This document shows, piece by piece, positions 23,241 through 32,767 of a DNA stretch of 64,000 nucleotides (its first letter is position 1; each line of letters starts with the position of its first letter). The stretch is from Dermatophagoides farinae (taxonomy: Eukaryota > Arthropoda > Arachnida > Sarcoptiformes > Pyroglyphidae), in NCBI RefSeq assembly GCF_024713945.1, contig NC_134685.1, forward strand, positions 186,001 through 250,000. Reading direction: 5' to 3'. Below the pieces are notes generated by a model. The model was not told the origin of the DNA and did no database searches. It saw nothing but the letters and a program-made list of their open reading frames with translations. The position numbers and the translations under genes were made by a program.

Positions 23241-24089
23241 ATGGGTCGCTACCACCACCACCGCATCAAACATATGAAAGTTTTTAAAAGTTTTTGTTAA
23301 AACAAGTTGTATTTTATTGCTTTTAAAATCCAAATAACTAAAAAAAGAAAATTTTCAATTTTCAATTTGATTATCACTTGTTCCAACCAGCACGGTTATT
23401 AAAGGTTCAACTATCATTCGAATCCATCGAAAGATCCAAAGGTTCCTCTAGATTGAAATTTTGCGTGCTTGGAACGAAATTCAAAGTGAGAGAAAGAAAA
23501 ACAAGTTTTATCATCATCCGAGAAAGTCAAAATCGGGCAAAAAGAAAATGGTGAAAAAAAATCCAGTAACAGGTTTTTTTCTGGAGAACTTTATGTTTCG
23601 AGGTGAAATTTCGAGTTGATCGATTCATCATCATGAACCTTATCATCCCGATTTCACTTTCATTATGATCATGATACACTTCCTGAACGTTGTCGTTGTC
23701 GTTGTTGTTGTTGTTGTTGTTGTTGTTGTTGACTTCAAAACGATCAAGAAAACAAAACAAAAAAGAGAAAAGAGGAAGAAATAAAAAAGTGCTAGTGACC
23801 GCGTGAGCGTGTGGAAGTAATCAGGTTCAAAATAAAAAAAAAAACGTTTTGCTTATTGTTGATGATGATGATCAAGATTTAAAATCGACAACAACAACAA
23901 CAACGAAAAAAAAAATTTTTTGAAAACTCTTTCAGTCACTGCAGTGTTTGTGTGTGTGTGTGTCTTTTAAATGAAATGTAATCGATTTTTTTTTCGTCAA
24001 AAAGAAAAGTCTATTTGTCTGTCACATTGTCATTTCAATTCATAATCCTTCAATCTAGCATCATCAGCCAAACAAACAAACCAATATAA
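23241..24089. other. Intergenic region before desaturase B, with GTT repeat
   Basis: A GTT/GTC triplet repeat at about 23689-23731, a CAA run near 23890, a GT run near 23948-23962 and T/A homopolymers are visible. It presumably includes the desaturase B promoter. No gene is recognised. Confidence 0.5.
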
Positions 24090-25253
24090 ATGATGGAAGC
24101 CAAAATTGTTATATCAACAAACATGCTTATGGATAAAACTGTGGTCCAAGGATTCAATGAAATCGTCGAAAATGAATTCAACAACAACAACAACATTAAT
24201 GAAGTGATTGTTACTGTTGAGAAAAATGTCTATAAAAAAATATACCATCAATTAGGTCGATTAAAATGGTCCAACATAATCATTCTGGTTGCGATGCATA
24301 CATTATCGTTGGTTGGTTTCATTCATATCATCGCACATGATGTTAAATTGTATACATTCATTTTTTCATCCATTCTGGGGCTTGCATCTGGTCTAGGTAT
24401 GGCCGTTGGTGGACATCGACTTTGGGCACATCGAAGTTTTAAAGCCACGGCTACGTTACGATTAATATTGGCCATATTGCAAGTAATGACGATGAATGGC
24501 AGTGCATTCAGTTATGCCCGAGATCATCGTACACATCATAAATATTCAGATACAGATCAAGATCCAAAAAATCCATCACGTGGTCTATTCTATTCACATA
24601 TTGGTTGGTGGATGGTGCGAAAATCGGACCGTGTTAAACAGGCTGGTTCAAAATTGAATTTTGATGATTTAAAAGCTGATCGAATCTGTTGGTTACAACA
24701 TCGTTTTTACATGCCATTATTTGTCGTGTTTGGTGTGATGATACCAACATTGATCCCATATTATGCATGGAATGAAACCATTTTAACATCATTTTATTTA
24801 TGTGCCATTCTACGTACAACAGTTGTTTTACATCATCTATTCATGGTCAATTCAATTGCACATTTTTTCGGTCATCGTCCATATGATTTTCGTATTCGTC
24901 CAACAGAAAATCGTTTAGTCATCTACCTGAGTCTTGGAGAAGGTAATCATAACTATCATCACACATTTCCATATGATTATTCTTCAAGTGAAAAAGCAGC
25001 ATGGGAATTTTTCAATCCATCTACAATGATTATTGATTTTTTCTGGTTATTTGGCATGGCATATGATTTGAAAAAAGCATCACGTCAAGTTATTGATGGC
25101 ACTGTCAACCGAAAAGGTGTGCCAACATATTTTGATCCACCAAAAAGTTTATGTTTCCGTATTGTTAATGGTATATTCGATTGGATTATCGGACTGATTT
25201 TCGCATTATGGCCATTGATTCCCAATGATTGGATTCAAATTAATTTTGAATAA
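24090..25253 (+). CDS. Acyl-CoA delta-9 desaturase (copy B)
   Basis: A single-exon ORF of 387 aa, the normal length for insect and mite delta-9 desaturases. Histidine boxes: HRLWAH (109-114), HRTHH (146-150) and HNYHH in GEGNHNYHH (287-291). It has the same hydrophobic segment order and the same C-terminal AYDLKKAS...G..V...G motif as copy A, so the two are tandem paralogues. It lacks the 215-residue N-terminal extension of copy A and carries only about 50 residues before the first membrane segment. The usual third-box phenylalanine (GEGFHNYHH) is Asn here and Ser in copy A. The reaction is as for copy A, and the two may differ in chain-length preference. Confidence 0.94.
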   Translation: MMEAKIVISTNMLMDKTVVQGFNEIVENEFNNNNNINEVIVTVEKNVYKKIYHQLGRLKWSNIIILVAMHTLSLVGFIHIIAHDVKLYTFIFSSILGLASGLGMAVGGHRLWAHRSFKATATLRLILAILQVMTMNGSAFSYARDHRTHHKYSDTDQDPKNPSRGLFYSHIGWWMVRKSDRVKQAGSKLNFDDLKADRICWLQHRFYMPLFVVFGVMIPTLIPYYAWNETILTSFYLCAILRTTVVLHHLFMVNSIAHFFGHRPYDFRIRPTENRLVIYLSLGEGNHNYHHTFPYDYSSSEKAAWEFFNPSTMIIDFFWLFGMAYDLKKASRQVIDGTVNRKGVPTYFDPPKSLCFRIVNGIFDWIIGLIFALWPLIPNDWIQINFE

Positions 25254-25277
25254 ATCTGTGTTTATTTTCTAAACAAT

Positions 25278-25290
25278 CACTAGATGGCGC
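25278..25290 (+). promoter_or_regulatory. CTCF-like motif CACTAGATGGCGC
   Basis: Thirteen bases match the core of the animal CTCF consensus (CCASYAGRKGGCRS, last base C), in a locally GC-rich spot 25 bp after the desaturase B stop. Related motifs lie near 22330 and 22383. Binding is inference. Confidence 0.3.
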
Positions 25291-25771
25291 GCGTATAAAA
25301 TATTGCTCCATCTACCTTGTGATTTTGTTTTGTTTTTTTTTCTAAATAATTTCATTTCATTTCATTTCATTATTATTTGTTGTTGACCATTAATTTTAAT
25401 CATCTACATTATTTGATTTTGACAAAATAAAAAAATTGCATCTATTTTAATCATTGAAAGTTTACAAAAATCATCGATTCTGTCCAGCACAGCAGCAAAA
25501 TCTACGAAGGTGAGTTCTAGTCAACTTAGTAGCGTGGCCAAAGTGGACTAAAAACTCACCCTCTAATTCTAATAATCCATTCTTTTCTATTCTTTATAGT
25601 CAGCGGGATCGATCCATTTGTATCGTTTCAGTTTTTTTGTCGTTGTGCTTGATTGGTTATGTGAGCGCTGATAAAACACACTACAGGTACAATGTTCACC
25701 TGTACACATGATTTGAATTCGGTTTTTGGAACATTTTAAATTTACTTTTCTTTTTTTTCCCATTTAGAATA
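25291..25771 (+). other. Probable 5' UTR exon and 258-bp intron of the downstream gene
   Basis: A strong donor GAAG-GTGAGT (intron from 25510) and an acceptor TTTCCCATTTAG (ending 25767, 4 nt before the ATG) suggest a spliced leader exon upstream of the gene at 25772. An AATAAA at 25426-25431 may end desaturase B. Arms 25509-25522 and 25545-25560 can fold into a 13-bp bulged hairpin that includes the donor. Confidence 0.45.
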
Positions 25772-26476
25772 ATGCCACGTTCAACTTATTCGACTAGTCT
25801 AAAAGCCATGAAGGCTAGAATAATGAGAATATATGGAGCACAAGAAAAAAAAGAAAAGCGTTTAGCAGCCACCGGAGAAAATGCTCGTAAAAAACAAAAA
25901 GAAAAAATAATACCGAAAAGTTTAGAACAAACTCAATCTGTTGAGAAGAAATCCCAATCTGATACCGTAATCAACGATAACAATAACGATAATGAAAACA
26001 ATCATCAATGTCCATCTGATTCGATGTATCCAGAAGCTGTTGTTACTAAAAATAAGCAAAGAAGTTGTACACCGGCACAAAGGGAACGGAATTTAGCATA
26101 CGCCAGAGAATACGCTCGTAAAAAACGAGAAGAAAAAAAAAGGCAACGATTAGAACATAATCAACGATTTGGCCTCGATAAGAAATCCAGGAAAATACAA
26201 AGTAAATCTGTTGCTGTGGTCAACGATAACGAATTTCCAATAAATATTGGTAAATTACTTGAAATGACTATTACAAAAGCAAAAACGAAACAAAATGAAA
26301 ATAGCCAATTACTTTTATCCAAAGTTGATTCAATTGAAAAACGATTAATGGATCGTATAGTTGGTATTGAGAAACAATTGGCTACATATACAAGACACAT
26401 TGATTCATTGAATGAAAGCCTTATTGAACATCAACAACAACAACTCAAATCATCAACATCGAAAAATAGAAGCTGA
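25772..26476 (+). CDS. Unrecognised lysine-rich coiled-coil protein
   Basis: An ORF of 234 aa with no domain I recognise. The N-terminal 70 residues and residues 95-130 are very basic, and each contains a similar block, ENARKKQKEK and REYARKKREEKK, suggesting an internal duplication. An Asn/Asp-rich linker lies between them. Residues about 155-220 form a predicted coiled coil (LLLSKVDSIEKRLMDRI, VGIEKQLATYTRHID), ending in a short polyglutamine. Nuclear location and nucleic-acid or protein binding are possible but not shown. A spliced 5' UTR and a downstream AATAAA (26508-26513) support a real gene. The RER-YAREYARKK motif recalls basic N-termini of some transposon-derived proteins, but no transposase domain is present. 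Confidence 0.6.
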   Translation: MPRSTYSTSLKAMKARIMRIYGAQEKKEKRLAATGENARKKQKEKIIPKSLEQTQSVEKKSQSDTVINDNNNDNENNHQCPSDSMYPEAVVTKNKQRSCTPAQRERNLAYAREYARKKREEKKRQRLEHNQRFGLDKKSRKIQSKSVAVVNDNEFPINIGKLLEMTITKAKTKQNENSQLLLSKVDSIEKRLMDRIVGIEKQLATYTRHIDSLNESLIEHQQQQLKSSTSKNRS

Positions 26477-27035
26477 TGGAAATTGTCAGTTGTATTATGT
26501 AATGCAAAATAAAATTTTTTACAATTTTTCAATTTTTTGGTTTGTATCAAACCAGCTGTATTATTAAACACATCACAGGGCGCATGCTCCATAAGATTTT
26601 TTTGGTTGTAGCAAACCTCAAAACGATAGCTGTATTTTTTTCTGGTATCACATTGATTGTGGTGTGTATGTCAAAGATTTTGGTTGCTCATCTTTGGTTG
26701 TTTTGCCTATAGGGATATTTCGCAGTTCTCACTCAAAACTGGGTTTTTAATGGTGTCTGTACTTCATTCGAAGACATCTGGTTCTCATTCATTCATTCAT
26801 CTTTTTTGTCTAGCCGTCTGATTTTCAAAATATCGTTATTGTGTGTCACACACAAACACACACACACACACACATTTCTCAACAATGTCATACGTCCGGT
26901 CATTGATTATTGTTCTACTGTTATTTTGAATGTCAAGCTTCTACTACTTCATTGTCATTGTTCATTGTTTAGCCATTTAAATTACTTCAACCAACCAACC
27001 AAAAAAAAAAAACTTTACCGAATTAATCCAAAAAT
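26477..27035. other. Intergenic region before RASSF8
   Basis: It contains AATAAA at 26508-26513 and a CA repeat at about 26847-26874 within GTGTGTCACACAC, a short GT/CA inverted repeat. T-rich DNA follows. No other gene is visible. Confidence 0.5.
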
Positions 27036-28788
27036 ATGGAACTCAAGGTAAATGATGTTTTGATTGATAATTTATTTGGTTTCAAATTTCATTTCAAAAC
27101 GAGTAGGTTTGGTGTGATGGAATACAGCGTATTGTTTGTGGTGCAACCGAATCAACAACATGTCAAGATGTTGTATTTGCATTAGCACATGCAACTGGAC
27201 AAACTGGACGTTTTATATTGATTGAAAAATGGAAAAATAATGAACGTGTATTAGCACCAAGTGATCATCCAATTTTATCATTATCAAAATGGGGTGAATA
27301 TTCAAATGATGTTATTTTTGTATTGAAAAAATCGGGTGATTTATCCTCCAATACCTCAACTTCAACCACTAATAACCAAAATAGACAAGCAACGCCGAAA
27401 TTATCAAAAAAATCTGAATCTGACTTATTACAAAAACGTAAACGATCATTAAATATGGAAAATATCGATAATCATCATCAACAAATGACAAAATCAATGT
27501 CAACATTGAATAATCAAATGAGGAATCAATCACCACAACAATTATTTCAGAATGTAATCAATAATAACAACAAGAATCAAGAATCATCGATATCTAGTCA
27601 TCAAAATATTGAATATTTATCATTGACAAGAGATGTACGGAATACTATTCATCATCATCAACGTCGTCCATCATATCATCATAATCAAATGGTGGTGGAA
27701 TCATTATATGGAACTTTAGGTAGAACAAAAAATCGTCCAAAGCAACCACCACCATATCAGGAAGCGATTGCTAAAAGTTCCTTAATGAATGGTATCATGT
27801 TCCAGCAACAACAGAATGGTCATCATTCTGATGCAAACACTTGCACTACTAATGAATCGTTGAATTCTAGTCATCAAATGAAACAACAACAACAATCTTT
27901 ACCAATTAGTTTGGTTAGTATCCATAATCGGAAAATTCATCAGAATCCAAGTGAACAGAATCGATTTGATGAAAATATGGATCAACAACAATTAGATGAA
28001 GTGGACTTGGTGAAACAAAAATGGATGGAACAAGAATTAATCATCCAGAGATTAGAATCTGAACAACAATTGGAACAGGAATTAGAACAGGTAATAAGAG
28101 ATGGCCATAATTATCAAGCTGAAATGCGTGAAATTAAAATGAAACTGGCTGATTGTGAAAATGAAGTTGGCCGTCGTCGTGATGAAATCTATAAACTCAT
28201 GTCAAAAATTGATAATAAATTTAACACTAGACAAAATTCTGATGAATTCGATTCGACAACCGAAAATCAACAACATTCAACGATGATTGAACGATTAAAG
28301 ATTTGCATACAGGAAAAAGAGGATAAGATACATAATCAGGTTTGTAGTGTGTTCTCTGTTGTTGTCATTTATAATCGCAATTTATCGCCGTTATTTAGGA
28401 AACAGATTTACAAGTTATGAACGATTCATTGGAACATTTTGATCAAACATTACTAACCAAAAATCAAATTGTTAATGAATTAATTGAACGTATTAAAGAG
28501 GCAAATGTTGAAGGTCTTGAGTTGCAACAAAATGTTACTACAACCACCGCCGCCAATTTACCACCATCAGCCACCGTTAGCCAAATTGATGGTGATACGA
28601 TTGCCGATGAACAACAACAACAACGAATCTTGATGGCCGGATTTATCAACGATAAACGTCATGATAATAATCAAACGATAAAACTATCATCATCATCGAT
28701 GACAACAAATCGAAAAATTCCTGTATCATTACATGAATTGGGTAATACGGTGCCGACAAAACGTAATCCAGACGGTATTTGGGTGTAA
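27036..28788 (+). CDS. RASSF8: RASSF7/8-type N-terminal Ras-association protein
   Basis: Exons 27036-27047, 27107-28339 and 28399-28788 join in phase 0 to 544 aa. The first coding exon is only 12 nt and encodes MELK; splicing restores [16 protein letters not shown], the exact start of RASSF7/8 proteins. The Ras-association domain (about 1-82) continues with [20 protein letters not shown] and [17 protein letters not shown], then [18 protein letters not shown] long Asn/Gln/His-rich stretch follows, then a coiled coil (about 270-370) with [20 protein letters not shown]-terminal RASSFs act at cell junctions and in Hippo/JNK control. The C-terminal exon has a low-complexity tail ending KRNPDGIWV. 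Confidence 0.92.
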
Positions 28789-29161
28789 AACAAAATATAT
28801 ACCTCCTCAATTTTTTTTGTTTTTTTGAGAAATTTTTTTTTCAAACTCACCACATAATAGTCACACACACACAAAGTTTTTATTTTCCACCGCAGATGAG
28901 ATGAAATCAATCGATTATTTTTTTTTTAAATTTTCTCTGAGAAAAGTCAAATATTCACATGTCAATTTTTTTCTTAGTCAATGCCATTGATTGATTGATC
29001 GATTTTTTGTAAATTTTTTTTTCGTTTTTTGAAATAAATAAAAAAATCCATTTGCTTTTTATTTTGCCAAACCAGAGTTTATTTTTCGCTCGTTTGTTCA
29101 TTTCATTTGGCATTTGCAATTAATCAATCAACCAATCAGCCAACCAATCATCATCATCATC
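28789..29161. other. Intergenic region between RASSF8 and the lipase
   Basis: AT-rich with T-runs; AATAAA at 29033-29038 probably ends RASSF8. AATCAACC-type repeats near 29120-29150 precede the lipase ATG. Confidence 0.5.
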
Positions 29162-30870
29162 ATGATGTCGTTTGTTCATCGTTGGTTATGTGTAATGATT
29201 TTAATGATCATTGTGGTTGCCATTAATTATATGGTAGAATCAGCATTACCATTTTCCAATGAGGATGATGAAAAAAATCCTGATTCATTAATGATGATGA
29301 ATGCTACAGAAATGGATGTGGCCGATGTTGATCGTGATATTGTATGTGTGTGGGCCTCGAGGAAATAATTTGATTTTTTCTCTCTTTCACCGATTTATTC
29401 AGTTTCAAATAATCCTATCACGTGGATTCCAATATCAACAGCATTTTGTTACTACCGAAGATGGTTATATTCTTCAATTGATTCGCATCGTAAATCCATT
29501 CATTAATGATCGACGACAACGAAATGATAATTTAAAACCGATCGTATTATTTCATGGATTTCAATGTACTGGATCATTTTGGCTGATTACTATGGCTGGT
29601 AGATTAATGAATGATGGTAATTATTATGAATTTGATGCTGAAGAAGATGGTCATCGACAACATTTTAACGATACGGAAGCTGTTGGCGTGGGCAATACGA
29701 TTGGGTTTGTTTTGGCTAGTCGTGGTTTTGATGTTTGGGTCGTTAATTATCGTGGCAGTATTTATTCGAATAATCACATTAAATTTAATACAAAAAGTAA
29801 GGTTATTGATAAATCAATAATTTTTCATTTTAAATGATGATGATGATTCTTCGTAGGTCGAGCTTATTGGTCATTCTCGATAGATGAAATGGCACTGATC
29901 GATTTACCGGCCATTATTGATTATGTTACTGAGAAAACAAATCATACATCGATCGGGTATATAGGACACTCGCAAGGTACCGTATTGCCTACCTTTTGAT
30001 TGTAGCCTATCTCTAATTGCCGTTTAGGTAATTTTATAATGTTGGCATTATTATCCACAAGGCCCGAATATTCCCGACGAATTCGTCCATATATTGCATT
30101 GTCGCCGGTATTCTATACGGATCAATTGAAAACACCATTACGATTTTATGGACCACTAAAAGAAGTGCTAAGGTAATTTGAAAATTCAATTTGATGATCA
30201 AATGATTGAATTCGAATAATCTGAAACAATAGATCACATCCAACACGTGTACCATTTGGCATGGAAATACGAAAAACATATACAGAAATCTGTATGAATC
30301 CGAATACGCAAAATTTCTGTTATAATGTTTATCATTATTTTCTTGGTGGTCATCGTCATAATCTTAATATGGTAAGAGTGGTTAATTTTACCAATGATTT
30401 TCTAATCGAATTTCATCAGCGACGAATGAATGTCTATTTGGCTAACGTTCCAATGGGTTCGTCATCATGGAATGTGGCACATTTTTTCCAAATGTTTGAA
30501 CATGGCCAACCCAGTCGTTTTGATTATGGCGCATTGATTAATCTAAGAAAATATGGCAGTTTAACACCACCGATTTATGATGCAGGACGTATCAATTCGA
30601 CGGATATGGCATTCATATATCTAGCGAATGATTATTTCAACAGTTTGACCAATGTAGATAAATTAAAAAGTAAACTTAAAGGTAATATATTTGATGGTCG
30701 TCGAGTTATTGCCGATTTCACGTTTTTCCCCTGTTTTATTTGTAGTAAACTTAATCGATGATTATCTTGTGCCTGATCAATCATGGGGACATATGGATCT
30801 TGTGTGGAGCAAATATTCCGGTCGTTTAGTCAATCAACGAATTCTAGACATTCTTGCTCGCTATGATTGA
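29162..30870 (+). CDS. Acid-lipase family (AB-hydrolase) secreted or lysosomal lipase
   Basis: Six exons join in frame to 470 aa: 29162-29341, 29403-29796, 29857-29976, 30028-30172, 30233-30681 and 30746-30870. A signal peptide is visible (about residues 1-28). The lipase start TTEDGYILQL, the oxyanion segment LFHGF, the family motif WSFSIDEMALIDLPA, the nucleophile motif GHSQG (228-232, Ser230; its final Gly codon is split by an intron), an Asp in LANDYF and the catalytic His in WGHMDLVW complete the triad. Relatives are lysosomal acid and gastric lipases, which hydrolyse triacylglycerols and cholesteryl esters. The first 60 residues include a longer acidic pro-region than usual. AATAAA at 30951-30956 is a likely 3' end signal. 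Confidence 0.92.
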
Positions 30871-31480
30871 GTGAATCATCAAATGATCGTTTTTTTACTG
30901 TGATAATTTGATCTGTGATCTTCAAGTTTTTTTTGTGGCACCTTTTAAACAATAAATTAATTGATGATTCGAAACCAAAAAACATCAAATGAAAATAGCT
31001 CCGCCTAACAAAACAAAGTTCATTGACACCCTGTTTTCACGTTTTTGAACCGCACAAATATTTTCGAACAAATTCTTGTGAGTCCCATTCATTATAGTGG
31101 TGTTTTACAGTTGTTTTTGTTTGGTTCTGAAATAGTTATTCGAATCTAAATTATCGGGGTAGAATATTATCCAGAGCAATATTGGCAACAACAAAATGAT
31201 TGCATGCATGTGATGATTTTTTTTTCTTGTAAGACAGATTTTTCGACACTTGATTCTGTTTGCTTTTTACATATTTCACAACAACAGAATCATCATCAAT
31301 GTTGATGTTGTTGTTATTGTTCATCAGCCAACTTCACATCCAAGTGTGTCTTCGTCATCATACAATTAATTTACTGTGGCTGACCTCGATTATCGGCAAT
31401 GATTTAGATTCTCCAGTGTTTGGCAGTTTGTTTTGTTCTGTTTTTCTCAAATTTCCTAAACAACCTGAATAAACGAAACA
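30871..31480. other. Intergenic region between lipase and RCCD1
   Basis: After the lipase poly(A) signal (30951-30956) the region is AT-rich with no coding signal. It should contain the RCCD1 promoter and leader. Confidence 0.5.
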
Positions 31481-32667
31481 ATGTTATGGTATTGTGGTTT
31501 CGATGCATTTCTTCAATTTCGCCATAAACCTGAACAAGGTGTTTATCTACATTCATTAGGTGATCTCATTTTGGATGATCATGATAAAATAATCAACGCA
31601 TTCATCGGATGGTGTTCCCTGTTTCTACAAACCGCACAAGGACAGATCGTATTCCTTGGTTATTCAAAACAAAAACGTCAAAATGGCATGATTGTCTGCA
31701 CAAAAGTACCGAAGTATATTATACAAATTGAATGTGGTTCAAAAGAAACATTCCTGATCACATTAGATTCGAAAATCTACAAATGGTAAAGTGATGATTA
31801 ATCCCTTTGATTGATTGAATAATGCATTTTCTAATTTTTTTCAGGTCTGGATTCAATTTCGAAAAAACACCACCCGAATTGATTGATTTTACGAATAACG
31901 ATAATGTTGATGCACAAGATGATGTAAATCCAGTCAACAATCATCATCATGATGTAAATGTTGAACAACTTTGTATTGGTGCTGAATATTCGTGTTTATT
32001 GACCGATGAACATCGAGTATTTTTATTCAATTCAAATGAATTACGATTGATCAAACCAATTAGTCGTGAAAATGACAAAATTATTGCAATCAGTGCCGGA
32101 CAGGAACATATCCTACTGTTATCCGACAATGGTATCGTTTCAAGTTATGGTAATGGCAGCCGTGGTCAACTTGGACATGGAACCATCGCCAATGTTGTCG
32201 ATGATCAAGCCGAAATCGTGGAAGCATTGGAAGGAATTCCATGCAGGGCTATCACAGCTGGTGGTTGGCATTCTATGGCTTTATCGGAAATTGGTGATGT
32301 CTATGTTTGGGGTTGGAATGAAAGTGGTCAATTAGGTTTTGGTCGTGACGTGATTAAAATTGAAGCTACACCTAAATTATTGGAAATATCGGAAGATGAT
32401 CATTTTGTTTCAATCGCAGCTGGCTCCAGACATTCAATGGCCGTTTCAGAAAATGGTATCTTATTCGGTTGGGGTTGGAATAAATACGGGCAGCTTGGAA
32501 TCGATTCCACCGCAATTGAATTTGCCGATACACCTAATGTCATACCATTCGATCATAAAGTATCGAATGTTTATTGTAAATTCTGGTCTAGTCTAATTGA
32601 AACGGAAAATGATGATTCGGAACCACAATCGAATGAATCGCCCATCACCAATAATAATGAGGAATGA
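31481..32667 (+). CDS. RCCD1: RCC1-repeat protein, RCCD1-like
   Basis: Exons 31481-31785 and 31845-32667 join across a Trp codon to 375 aa, the size of human RCCD1. The N-terminus opens WYCGFDAFLQF, like the FGFCGFGQ start of RCCD1. Later RCC1 repeats are clear: GNGSRGQLGHGT, AGGWHSMALSEIGDVYVWGWNESGQLGFG, AAGSRHSMAVSENGILFGWGWNKYGQLG. The phrase GGWHS..SE.GD.Y.WGWNESGQL is especially close to RCCD1. In vertebrates RCCD1 partners the demethylase KDM8 and affects H3K36 methylation and chromosome segregation. An Asp/Asn/His-rich insert (about 110-135) is lineage-specific. The gene is convergent with DIS3, with 100 bp between stops. Confidence 0.86.
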
Positions 32668-32767
32668 GAAGAAAAAAAAATATCGTTTGATTTTTTAAAA
32701 TTACCCACAAAAACCAAAAAGAAGAAACACACAAGAATTTGTATCATAAAATTTAATTTCAATTCAA

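Noticed and set aside
25531-25620. tRNA-Ser-like box A (TGGCCAAAGTGG) with a weak box B (GGGATCGATCC)
   Set aside because: The D-arm spacing is wrong, no cloverleaf acceptor stem pairs, and the site lies inside a probable 5' UTR intron.
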